From positions 1-64,000 of the forward strand of contig KN834870.1 in assembly GCA_000827265.1 (NCBI GenBank): a DNA stretch of 64,000 bases. The letters are read 5' to 3'. Both the position numbers and the translations under genes were made by a program. This DNA is from Collybiopsis luxurians FD-317 M1 (taxonomy: Eukaryota; Basidiomycota; Agaricomycetes; Agaricales; Omphalotaceae). The number at the start of each line of letters is the position of its first letter. The stretch's first letter is position 1. The notes under the pieces were generated by a model. The model was not told where the DNA came from and did not search any database. It saw nothing but the letters and a program-made list of their open reading frames with translations. Below, piece by piece: positions 10,193 to 21,163 of the stretch.

Positions 10193-11660
10193 ATGGGACG
10201 CTCACCGAGCAAAAGAGCGAGCAAGTCTCCTCGGAAATGCACTGCCGCCACTTCCAACAAACCAGTAGCTCACACGTCGCCTTCTAAACGTGCTCCCCGA
10301 TCCAAGCAACCACCTCCACGGAAGACCATCTCACAAAAACTGCGCAAAGGAGCTGGGAAACCTCGTCATTGCAGGAAATGTATTGGATCTCCACTTTTAA
10401 CCTCTTCGGACTGTGTACACAGCAAAATTTACAGTGATAAAGTGAGTTACTTTTATTGTCTTTCCATACACTGACCGACTCGGTACCTAGTATCGCTCTC
10501 TGGTAAATGCAGGTTTACCTGTTCAACCAGGCGCCACCTTTGCAGAGCTTGAGGCCCTTGCTCGAAAGCAGACCAGCGGCCCTGACAGTACTCATGCAGA
10601 GTCTCATACTCCGCCCGAAGGTCGAACTCAATCTGTCGCTCCGACTCAAGACAGTCACTTGTATGAAGCATTCAATGCATTTGGTCATCGGCCTTCTGTT
10701 TTCCAAACGCCTTTGCGCCAACATCACGGCGCGGGTGTATTTTCTTCTAATCCTTTCACAGTTGCTATTTCGGGCACCCTTGATGAGCAAGCTTCTCAGG
10801 CCAAAAATGGGGAACTCAGTCAGGTTCAAACAGAAGTGGATGGTTTACAGACACAATCTATGGTGCTCTCACCACTTCCGCCTTCGAGCCCAATGGTGGA
10901 GACAGAGTTACGACCACGTACATCTTCTTCTCCAATGACCCAATCCTCTTTTCCGCCTTCCTCTCCTTCCAAGCCCCCTCGAACCCGGGCAACTCAAAAG
11001 GATCCCTTGTTTGGTCGTGTAAAGGGGGCAGCTAAAGGATCTCAACCGTGGAGTGAGCTATTTTTTTTCATTTGCTGAAAATGTGTTGTAATATTGACCT
11101 TGTAAATTTTTCTCCCAGACATTGTTCGAGACAGAGGCGTTCCTGCTCCTCGAATTGAAGTTTCCGAGTCTACTCGACGATACCGCCGCGAGCTCGAAAA
11201 AATAATATGCCGCGTAAGTGATTCAATTGCAGGTTCCACACCCTCCTACTAAAATTTATGATAGTGTGAACGACTTGGAGAAGAGACAGGATGCTGGCTA
11301 TATCTTGCAGCACAGCATCCTAATGCACATGAAAGCTTCGCTCACTACACGTCTCGTCGACTCACTTTGGACTGGATTCCGACACTGGACACGGTTCACA
11401 ACGAAACAAATAAACTTTTTATCTCACTTCAGCGATCTCGTCGTAGCAATGCCGCCGAACTTTCTGCGAATCTAATGGCTAAGGAGGCAGCCTTGTCTGC
11501 GGCTTTAGCCGAAACTACAGATCTTCGTGCTCGAAATCAAGAATTAGAAGAGCAGCATCGACGACTTCTTCAAGAGACACAGCATAATGCTGAGATATCG
11601 CGTCAGCTCGAGACAGTAGGAGATTCCCGGGAAGGTAATAGCAGGACTGGCACATTCTGA
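10193..11660 (+). CDS. Basic, coiled-coil protein divergent from the KDZ transposase, 433 aa
   Basis: Exons are 10193-10441, 10491-11052, 11119-11213 and 11265-11660, summing to 1302 nt. Intron 3 has a near-perfect CTACTAA branch sequence. The first ~60 residues are Ser/Pro/Lys-rich with SPSKR-type motifs like DNA-binding tails or nuclear localisation signals. A Ser/Pro-rich linker (about 180-265) follows. The last exon has a block with TGCWLYLAAQHPNAHESF and then a coiled coil of about 70 residues (about 350-420) rich in Ala, Glu, Leu and Gln. I cannot assign a named domain. The TGCW..LAAQHP block resembles, from memory, a family repeatedly seen in agaricomycete genomes. The 105-bp head-to-head spacing with the transposase suggests an accessory protein of the same element; that is inference. 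Confidence 0.7.
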
Positions 11661-14352
11661 CAAGTTGGTACGGCGAGTTTCATGAGCTCGTTAGGTGCTT
11701 TTCCTCCGTCTAACGATCCGCTTCCGAAGCTCGAAACATTATCGTCACCGTAATTAATTAGTGTCCACCATGTGCATTTGCTCTATACAAATTTCAGTTC
11801 ACCCTCAATCTGAATTGCACAGATAAAATGGAATCTCAGACGTATGTTCATGTACATATATTACGAGTACATTGAGTACAAGATAAATTCATATATGTAA
11901 CGGTGAACTCAACTTGACCGATTTCCCACCACGTGTGTTTCTTGTTCCTTCCTCTCCTACCGTCACCTCCCCCCTCTGGCCTTCTTGTTCTCCTCTTATC
12001 CCACTGTCATTCCATCTTATTACTACTAGAAGGAGGCTCAGAGCCCACTACGTAGTAATATTTCATGTAAATCTAATACATTGCAGCTTATGCTGAAATA
12101 TTTCCACCTTGAGTGAACTTCAGAAGTTGGCATGATTAACTGTTGAACCCTTTGCTCGCCCCGTTTTTCCTTTTTACCACTTTCTGCTTTGAGTTCGTCG
12201 AACTCCCGAAGTCCTCGAAAATTTTCATCGTGTTAGTCCCGTTTGAGTGGTACCCCAGTAACCATGTGCTCCGTTTCTTTATTTTCTTTCTTTTTATTTT
12301 TTTTGTTTTTATTATTTCAGCTGAATTAGTGACCTGATCTCTTCACAGTCATTGGTGGCCTTTCGTCTAAATTGCCAGGTCAATTAGGGAACAGTATCTT
12401 CCCCTTTGTCTTCCGACGAATGGGTTTCCGCAATGCCCTGAGGAATACCCGATCTGCTCAATCTCATTGGTGGCATTTGGTCGAACTTAGGAAGAAGCCT
12501 CGTGTTCTTTTTGACAAGTATCTCACTGGGTATCGGCGGATTCAGGATTGGGAATACATTTACCACAGCGGATGAGAACAGGCATAGTTCAAAGTGCGTA
12601 TTCATCTGCTCCGTCATTGAACATACACTGACAATTCGTAGCGCCTTCCTCAATGTATTCAGTCCTCTGACATGTCGAACCCACCAATGCCGCTAGTGGA
12701 AATGTCTCTTAGAAGTCGCTTCCCTGTTAATAACGCCCGAACTACTGCAATCCTGATTCACACTCCGCTCGCCAAATCTTCCAGGCTCGGGTAGCCCAAC
12801 TTGACAGCAGGCCTTCCATGTGTATTTGAATACTCGGACTTCGAAGAACAATGCCAATTCGTGCCTGTGTCTAGTTTTTTTTTCCTGATGTGATTTCACT
12901 TGGCTTTTTGTGCGCTCCATTCCATCTGACTGAATATTATTCCCTAGAAATCTTGGCCGTACCGGGGGCAGCATAATATTCTACTGTGTATATGCTTGAT
13001 ACTTAGCAAACAGTCAGGTTTCGAGCGATGGCAGGTTCATGACCATCGGAGCAATTTTTACATGTGTCGGTAAGGGGAACTAATGTTCATTCCCGACGTC
13101 GGGAATCGACCCTCTCCTCTTTCAAATCAGACAGTGCTGTGGACTCAGAGAGGCATGGAAGTGAGGTTTATTGTGTACCAGGGTGGTTTATTTACATTTT
13201 TTGCTCTATTCGCCTTATTCTGACATGTTGCGCTTTTAGGTGCACATCCGTACTACCGTAGAAGACAGCGGATTGACTTTTTTATGTCCATTGGGTAATC
13301 TGACGGAGAGGGTTCCACGGTGTGGGTATGCATATGTATGATTTCCAGAGCAACGTACTAGAGACTAGGATCCGGTTACTGCACAAGTTCCGGTCAGCGC
13401 GCGAGAACCAAATTTTTGTCGTTATTGAACTGCGAAATAAATGCTTCTTTTTCATTTTTGATTCTTCTCCCAGAGAGTATGGCCGAAATGAGTCTTATTA
13501 GCCCTGCATAATCGATACTGTAATGACTTGCGGGAAACAACTTCAGATCGGGATGTATATTCCGTAATATGAATATAGAGTGCGGGCGCTTGCTTTCCTA
13601 AATTGGCACTCGCTTATCTGGACAGTGATTCAGCCGTTCATAGCCAAATTTCTTCACTTTTAACTTCGAAGTTTACAACTAACTGTAAAAGGCATTAAAT
13701 ATCTAAATCTTTCTCTGGGTTGTACAAATTTCTAACTCGGTATCATGCTGGGGCAGATATTTGTTGGCAGTCAACAAACGACTTATGGATTCGCGAAAAG
13801 TACTTCAGTCTGGTGGTTGCACAGAGCAACTGTCCGAAACAATCAACTTGCTGCATGCTACACAGACACCTATGATATTCCAAAAATAATATGTATTAGA
13901 ATTTTTTGTCCATTCACGGTCGATAATTTGGCGCAGTAGTACTTGAGGGAAGATCGGACTCGCAAGTCAGATACTAGCTTATGACCGTTCCGATAAGCAA
14001 TACTGTTTGGAAATTTTTCATATTCAAAATTCATCATTGGAGGTTAATAGCGTCCTGAAATAACTACACCTACTCAATGAGGGTATGTGAGAGCTCTGCT
14101 CTCTGTCAATATTCTGTTGGAAAGGGGAGGAACGACCAATTGAGAGCAGAAAGGCAACCCGGTGGCGACTACGGTTGGCGACCCGGTTGGCGACTCGGTT
14201 GGCGACTCGGTGGCGACACGGTTGGCGACCTAGGCGGCAAAGAAGGTAACGCAGGGAGAATTTTGGGCTCATCGCTTGTAACTCATCAATTTTTCAATTT
14301 AACATGCAGTCCTTCAAGCATAATTGCTGGTCATTGGGAATCTCTGTGCTGA
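11661..14352. other. Intergenic stretch, no supported gene
   Basis: Open frames here are short, and several start at non-ATG codons. A strongly T-rich tract lies at 12270-12320. The only ordered structure I see is the 12-bp array at 14161-14238. A small coding exon around 12372-12575 is possible but unsupported. Confidence 0.5.
14161..14238. repeat. 12-bp tandem array (GGTTGGCGACTC)
   Basis: Six or seven copies of GGTTGGCGAC plus a variable dinucleotide (TC, CC, AC, TA), with two copies shortened to GGTGGCGAC. The array is GC-rich in a moderately AT-rich setting. Confidence 0.85.
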
Positions 14353-15294
14353 TTACTTTCTAGGAAGCTTCTGAAGTATATATACTAAGTATGCTAAAGT
14401 CTGTCCTAAACCATATAAAGTTCGAGAAACCTCCTTCAGAAACATTAATAAGTCCGAGTCTGTTGGATCACCTTCAAGGTCGTCTAGCATGGTATACCAT
14501 TCCGTGTACAGGCATCGTGCAGACTGAATACACCTCTCAACTTCCTCATATCTCCAGATTAAGTTACCATCATACCGTTGCATTTTCTGTGAGATTTTCC
14601 TCAGCCTATTTGATCTGGTGCGGAGGTCCAACAGTCTGTCGTATATGGTGTCGGTGGGAATGCTCGACCCCCGTGGAACCCACAACGTCGAGCTACCCCA
14701 ATTAGGTTGGGGTATTTCCATATGAGGAGCTAATTCGAATACTAGTTTAGCTCTACCGTTGCCGAGGGCCTGCTGCATAGAGCAAACACCCTTGAAGAAG
14801 CGCCAAATATCGAGATTGTCCAAAGCTGGCAAGTGACTGATATAACGATCTACAAAACCATGTAGCTCGCTAGCAAGGGAAGCACCTGAGAGCAAATGTG
14901 TCGCAAACTGTGGTCTGAGGTCTGACAGCATGACCGGGAACTGGGGTACAGCCCGGTTCAACCAGTCATCGATATTGTTACGAAGGGTCATGTATTCCTG
15001 GCACATGCGGACGGCATTGCGATAATCTTCAGTACCGACGGATGGTAATTGACGTTTAGTGGCAGAAGATTCAGTCTCCCACGGACCTCCAGAAGCTCTC
15101 AGTTCAGCTGCACGTTTACGCTTGTATTTTCTAGACTGAGCTTGACGCTCCAGTCGATGACTAGATTGCAGAAGAGTACTGGTTAAGTTAGAGAGTATAG
15201 GCCAGGGATGGACTCACTTAGCGTAGTAGCGGGAATGTTTCGTTTCTTCCTTGGGACCGGCCATGTGGGCCTGTTTAGGTGTTGCTTTGGACAT
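14353..15294 (-). CDS. Hypothetical protein with basic N-terminal region, 294 aa
   Basis: Exon 1 is 15294-15218 and exon 2 is 15160-14353, split by a 57-nt intron (15161-15217, GTGAGT...CTAG). The sum is 885 nt. The N-terminus starts MSKATPKQAHMAGPKEE, followed just after the splice by a very basic segment, RLERQAQSRKYKRKRAAELR, resembling the basic part of a bZIP or an NLS. The rest is mostly helical in character, with charged repeats such as RTRSNRLRKISQKM, and no named domain. It is head-to-head with the 15514 gene across 219 bp. Nuclear location is inferred from the basic stretch; function is unknown. Confidence 0.7.
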
Positions 15295-15480
15295 GGGTGA
15301 AAATAAAGAAGTATTAGATAGAAAGGACACTGGACATGGCTCAGGGTTGGATTTGGGCCGAAGACATTGGGATTACTGTTAACGGTGGGCTGTTTCTATT
15401 ACTGGACATCTAGATTCGACGACCCAAAATGGAAATGGAAGCCGTCTCTCAAGCGTTTGAGCACTTTAGTTTCCCGGCCT

Positions 15481-15487
15481 TATAAAT
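15481..15487 (+). promoter_or_regulatory. TATA box for the 15514 gene
   Basis: TATAAAT lies 33 bp upstream of the ATG at 15514, inside the 219-bp divergent intergenic space. It supports the ATG at 15514 over the GTG and TTG codons just upstream. Confidence 0.6.
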
Positions 15488-15513
15488 TCGGACTTCAGGG
15501 ATAGAACGTGTTG

Positions 15514-16784
15514 ATGGAAGACTCAACCTTGCTCGTTCTGATCTCAGAAATGCCCCAATCGACTGTCATAACTCCCGGTGAAAATGAGAAGAGCGCTTTG
15601 GTCAACCTATTTGACTTACTTGGTAATGGAGACTTGATGAGGCTCCGTCGAGTATGCCGTGGGTTGCGGGTTCTAGTTGATATGTTCATGGCTGAAAAGT
15701 TGAACATTGAAGCCAGCCTGGCTGCCTATTTAGGCACAATGTCTCGAGTTCGTCGATTCCGGAAACACCAGCATCGCCTCGGGGCTGTAATCTCAGGTCT
15801 CTGGTCCTATCTATTTCTTCGTGGTGCTGCTCTTTTGGCCCCCGGCATATGCCCCTTGGACATTTTCTTAGATCACCGCCTAGTCCCAGATCTTGCCAAC
15901 GTTTTGCGGCCTATGGGCTTCGAATATTGTTCAGCTCAGTGGGAGCTCATCCTAGATCATCGGCAATGTTTTCAAGAAACATTTGATTCAAACAAGTGCT
16001 GGGCTCACGGTACCACTGAAGGTTCCATACTGTACTGTTTCACAAGCGGAGAAGTCTCGCTTCGTGTGTACGGAGCTACCCATGGCATTTTGAACGCAAT
16101 TTTTGAGCAACCGTCTAGTAAGTAGACCTTGGCACCATTTAGTAATTTCAGACACACAATTTGACTTTATTAACAGCGATGATGCATAACCTCATCTCTG
16201 CGACCGATGTGTGGTCAATCTTTCCGTCTTCAACTTTCGACTGTCAGGAACCAGCCCCGGTAATCACCCACAAGACCTTCAGCTTCATCACCGGGGGATG
16301 TCGCGGTTCTCTAGGAGTGGACGTCTCACATTTTTCTCGTGCGCCTGGACGAGAGTTTCTGCTCGGACCACATCAGTTTGGAGATGAATCGATGTGGAGG
16401 TGGTCTTTGACCCCGCCCCCAGAGACTAGCGAGATTAGTTTGACATATGCCCTTCGCCTTCATGGGTGGTCCGTCGTTTATCACGCAGCCCGATTCCAGA
16501 TAATTTACCGGCTTTCTGACTGCGGTTTTCTTGCGGACAAGTATTGTATGCCCCGCTTTGTTGACATTATCTTAAGCAGCTACGAAGAGATTGCTGACAA
16601 GTAAGTCATATTTCTCGACCTGTGTCTGCGAACTGACTTAAGAGCTAATTTCAGTTACGATGACAACTGGATGGTGGGCCTTGTTACTGCATGCCATTTC
16701 ATGAACAAAACTGCACTGGCGCAACTATCGTCTATGTTCGAGAGACATCCCCTCTGCCTGCGACAGACTAGAACTATGTGGTAG
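15514..16784 (+). CDS. F-box-like basidiomycete protein of unknown function, 385 aa
   Basis: Exons are 15514-16117, 16177-16600 and 16655-16784, summing to 1158 nt. The introns are 59 and 54 nt with GTAAGT donors. Residues ~25-60 (NLFDLLGNGDLMRLRRVCRG) read like a weak F-box: hydrophobic helix, then Leu/Arg-rich helix. The middle, with ICPLDIFLDHRLVPDLANVL and a later conserved-looking MMHNLISATDVWSIFPSSTF, matches my memory of a multi-copy agaricomycete family that lacks a functional assignment. No signal peptide or membrane span is seen. If the F-box is real, it would bind Skp1 in an SCF ubiquitin ligase. The gene model is strong; the functional call is weak. Confidence 0.7.
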
Positions 16785-17454
16785 CCTGATTGAATAGAAA
16801 ATGATCATATTTGTAGTCACTATACAAGAAATACATACATAGTATACTTTGGACAACAGGAAAATCTATTTCGAGGCTGAAACCACATTGATCATTCCTT
16901 GCTCCAATTCATGTCAAATTGCCATAAATTCCTGCCATAGTAGATACGAAAGGCTGAAGACGGGAAAAGGAAAGGCTTCTTGATCTGGATCTCTCCTAAA
17001 ACCAGAGGTGCCAGAACCGCGAGTATGCAAGGGCATGTCTTCCCTGCAGCTGCATTTCAGGGCTAGAAGACCTTCATAGATCGTGATCCCTGAATTTACT
17101 TTCGGAGTTCTGACTTTGGTCTAAATGGATTCCAAGATCAATAGACTATAACTCCATGGCGTAAACGGGGTCCGGAGCCTGGTGAAAGCTGGTGTCGAAG
17201 GGACCTAATAGATTTTCATTTACGTTGATCTGGTCAACGCAAGGATGTCTCAGTGTGGACTTCTTCGGTGCATCTCAATTGAAGGAGCATGAGAATGCAA
17301 TAGACTTAAACGATCCAATGCTTCACTGTGTGGATGATCGTGAGTTCACTTAAGATCTACCGGATATCCCAAAAATGGTAGTATGTAGGTTATACAAAAG
17401 CACAATCCTTTTCGACGCAGATTATTCCTCAAGCCATTATTTACCGCAGCAGAT
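16785..17454. other. Intergenic stretch, nothing recognised
   Basis: It contains the 3' region of the 15514 gene and the upstream region of the 17455 gene. I see no repeat, no RNA gene, and no clear TATA element near the 17455 start. Confidence 0.5.
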
Positions 17455-20400
17455 ATGTCCGCTATGCCTGGTGCGCTGTGTCTTTCATGTAGTCAGGCCA
17501 TTTTGCTGATTTTTCTACCCTCGCAGCTCAGTCCGATACTCAAATCCATCGACCCCGCCTTGAACGAGAGATTGCTCAGCTAGAAAATCAGATCCTTGTT
17601 CAAACGAACAAACTGGCAACGGCGAGGCCGAATAATGTGAAGCAGATTCAACGAAGTATAGCCACCCGCCAGAATAAGGTGGAGATCCTGAAGAACCAAT
17701 TGGCGCCACTTCTTGAACCGGTCGCCATCCATCAGCATGAAACGGAGACAAATCCAAGTGGCAAGTTTTTTTTTTTTTTTCGTTGCACTTATGGCTATAT
17801 TGAGATTTCTCAGTTGGCTTGACAGAGAAACGCGAGAACCCGGAGGCTACCACTCCCATTTCAGAATTGTCCGACGTTGACGGTACGTATTTTGGAGTCT
17901 TTGATATACTTCGGGCAAGTTCTCATTAAGAGCTGCAGGAAGCGGAGAGGAGATTCACAGTGACTTCGATATCACCACCCTGCCGAAAAGAAAGAACAGT
18001 TAGTACATACTGTCTTCTTTTTTGCACGTTTACTGTTTTACCTGATCTTCGGCAGAAGTAGAGAGCAGCCAATCAATGTCCAACAGGTCAGCGGACTCGA
18101 CAGAGGCCAACGGAGCTCACCTCGTGCAAAGTATATCAGACCAGGCTGTTGAAAGATTGCGGGATAGCCAACTCGGGGCACCCATTCTTCAACCTGAGGG
18201 AACCACGAACAATTTAGGCCGACAAGAGAGTTCCTCCTCACTGAAAGATATTGAAGAACGGGTTGGTGTCATTCTCGACAATGCTCTAGGTAAACGTCAA
18301 ATGAGTGAGTCTATGATTTTGAATAACATGAAGAACGAACTCACCTGAAGGCTTTTCATTTCATTTTTGACCAGCGTTTTCACCACCTGCCGTTGCCAGC
18401 AATAGTATTTACACAGGAAATGGACTTTCCGACGGGGCCAGAGATCTCATGATAGGTTGGCGATACCACCGAATTTGGCAAAACTATGTCTCAAAGAATT
18501 TCCATCCAGGTACTCATACCAGTCCTGAAACTAGCACCCAGGAAGGACCCACTTGCAACAAAGTAAGCACCGAATCTTACATTTCATCAAGTGCCAGAGC
18601 TCCCAATCCGTCATCCGTACCTCCCTTAACTTCTTCCCCTGGCCATATGACGACAAGCGAGGAAGCTGCTGCGTCCAAAACCTTGGCTGTAGCTTTGAGC
18701 TCTGCCCACGGTGTGGAAGAAACAACAGCCTCAAAGGATGAGCATCCTCGGCCAGGAGAAGAAAATGTTCCGTCCCAACTGTTGCCCTTTACCGGCGAAC
18801 CTCAGGATAGTTCCATCCAGAACACTGTTCCAGTTTCCGATGCGCCCTCTGCAGCTCCCTTCCCTTCTTCCTCTAGTTATACCCAGCAACTGGCCATAGC
18901 TTTGAGCTCTGTGCAGGGGGAGGTGGCAGCAACAGCCTCAAAGGCAGAGGTTTCTCAACCAGCAGAGAAGGAGAGACCTCCAGCCCAATTTCCGAACCCT
19001 CCTGCTACACCTGAGGATAATTCCATCCTGAACCCAGCACCTGGCACTCCGGTCTCCACGGATCCATCCTGGAGAGTGATTTCATCTATTTCCGCGCAAA
19101 ATCTGTCGGCCTCATTAGCGCAAATGCCTAATTCTATGGTATCTGACCTCACTCAGGAAGACGATAAATATCCCCCTGAAACAACTGGACCTTCTGGTGT
19201 TCTTCCTCCCTTACCTCCCTCCTCAGTTTCCGTAGTTCTTAATGCTGCCCCACTTCCCGAGAAACCGCTCACTGTTGACCTGGCTGTGTTGACAGTTCCC
19301 GCCACTTCCGAGGGCATTCAGATTGATGCAAACTCAACCATTTCCTCCGCTCCGCCGACTTCATCATCTCAAAGCAACAGTCTTGGTTTATTACCCCTTG
19401 GAGCACCCGAATCTCTCTCAACTATGCTTTCCACCAATTCAATGTCCTCAGATAAATTGCGGGAATTGATCACCGCCGCTGCGCAGATGGGACTGACCTT
19501 AATTGACTTCGAAGGGGTCAAAATGGAGTCGTCTCTGGATGCCCGGACAGACGTGGAGATGTCTGAAGCCAAAGCTGATATGGCTCAAGCTCAAACAAAA
19601 CCCGATCATTCTAACACACCGATTGGCCCGACTGTACCTCTTGCGACTGACACAACTCTCGATGTCAAGCGGAAGCGAAGTAAGTAAACAATCCATGCAA
19701 GAAAAGTTTTATTGTTGAAAATGATTTAGAAGCCAAGACCATGCGAGCCGATCTCGGGGAGTTCAAAGAGCAAGACTTCATGCAATTTGCTGATGATGAG
19801 GATGAAAGTGGTACTGAGTTTGGGGGGCAGAAAAGGCCAGCCAACAAGAAGAAGAAGGAAGATGAACGCGAATGTAAGTAAATCTCTGTTAAATGCTATG
19901 AAGCTTTTACCAAGTGAGCCGTTAGATGAGAGATGCGTGAGATTGGCAAGAGACAAGGGCATCGCAGGTAAAGGAATTTTGAATCTAACAGTTCTACGTA
20001 TCTCTCTTGCTGATAGTTCATAATTACCAGAGCAAGCTCGAGGAGAGATAAAAGCATTCCTGACCGCTGGAGATAAATTTTTGAGGGACATCAAGTACCT
20101 TCTGCGTACAGTTGACTTCTTTATCCCTGAGTGTGCCAGTATTTGTCCTGAACTGTCAATCGAAATATTGACGACAACTCACGGCCACGTTCGATGTCTG
20201 CAACACGCCAATACTCGTAATGCAAAACAGAACGATTGGTCCGGCACACCGAGACCATGGAACGTCACTGGCGTGCCGTATCAACCCAAGAAAGCCGGGG
20301 AAACGTTGGACGAAGGAGCTATGCACTGTGGATGCCACTGGGAGAAGGCAGTTTTTGAATTCTTCTTGTTCAAAACAGGGAAAATTGAATCTAGAACGAG

Positions 20401-20743
20401 AAGAGGTGAGCCAGGTTGGAGTAATGAGGGTTGGCACACGCAGTACCTGCATCCTCGTTTACGAGAACTGGTGCTAGGACAGGTTCAAGACGTGACTACT
20501 TGGTGTTTAGATGATGTCTGGACGAAGGAGAAGAACGAAGAAGGTTTGTACGTGGTGGACCGACCGGAAAGTGTCCGATTACAAGCTATGATCGCTAGGC
20601 TTCAAGCTCGTTTAACCGCTGTCAAGGAAGAGGAGGAAAAAAGAGATAAAGCTGAGAAGGATGTCGAGGTATGGATCCGCAAGATGCAAGATGCTGTAAA
20701 GGCCAGGCAGGAGCAACGAGATGCTGTAATGTCTTTGAAGTAA
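17455..20743 (+). CDS. Large hypothetical nuclear-type protein with coiled coils, 934 aa
   Basis: The nine-exon model is 17455-17470, 17527-17760, 17826-17882, 17939-17998, 18056-18289, 18375-19679, 19730-19873, 19926-19967 and 20031-20743. The sum is 2805 nt. An N-terminal coiled coil (LEREIAQLENQILVQTNKL) is followed by a long Ser/Pro/Ala-rich middle from about residue 200 to 635. That middle contains a duplicated ~75-residue unit, with LAVALSSAHGVEETTASK paired with LAIALSSVQGEVAATASK. Next come an acidic stretch (FADDEDESG), a Lys cluster (KRPANKKKKEDERE) and a folded-looking C-terminal part with HCGCHWEKAVFEFFLF. The protein ends in a charged coiled coil. Intron 2 looks like a GC-AG intron (G|GCAAGT at 17761); an alternative GT donor two bases earlier also keeps the frame. 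No named domain is recognised. The Lys cluster suggests nuclear import. Confidence 0.68.
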
Positions 20744-21163
20744 CTCAGCTTATATTTACTATGAAATTATTTGCATTGCCGTTGTATTCTACTAGAAACA
20801 TTTGATTCTGGAAGGAGTACGGAGCAATTGTGGAGCACGGCCCGATTCTAAAGTTTGGCGCTGGCGTCAGGTGGGCGCTTAAACCTTTCCGTTCTTTTTT
20901 CGTTCCTCTGTGTCTAGTTTCTCTTCCCGGTAATCTACTTTATCCTCAAAGCAAACTTGTCTCCTCTGTTAAACTTTTTTTTCTCCACAAATCTCATTCT
21001 CTCTTGACGAGATTGCGGCTTGCGCCCCTTATGAGAATTTCCGACAAGCACTTGTTACCTGATTCGTTCTCGCCATGGTATACGGTTTTCTCATTATATC
21101 TTGTGATGCAGTCTTGAAATTTACCTATAGGATCTATTTCAAGAGAAAACACAGGCATCCCCA
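20744..21163 (+). other. Intergenic, pyrimidine-rich probable promoter and 5' UTR of the 21164 gene
   Basis: Long CT-rich tracts (about 20885-20950 and 20975-21005) on the plus strand precede the next ATG. Such tracts are common just upstream of transcription starts in filamentous fungi. No TATA box stands out. A 95-aa open frame at 20830 looks non-coding. Confidence 0.4.

Noticed and set aside
12270..12320. T-rich tract as a terminator
   Set aside because: Fungal genes do not use oligo-T termination for mRNA, and no Pol III gene was seen upstream.
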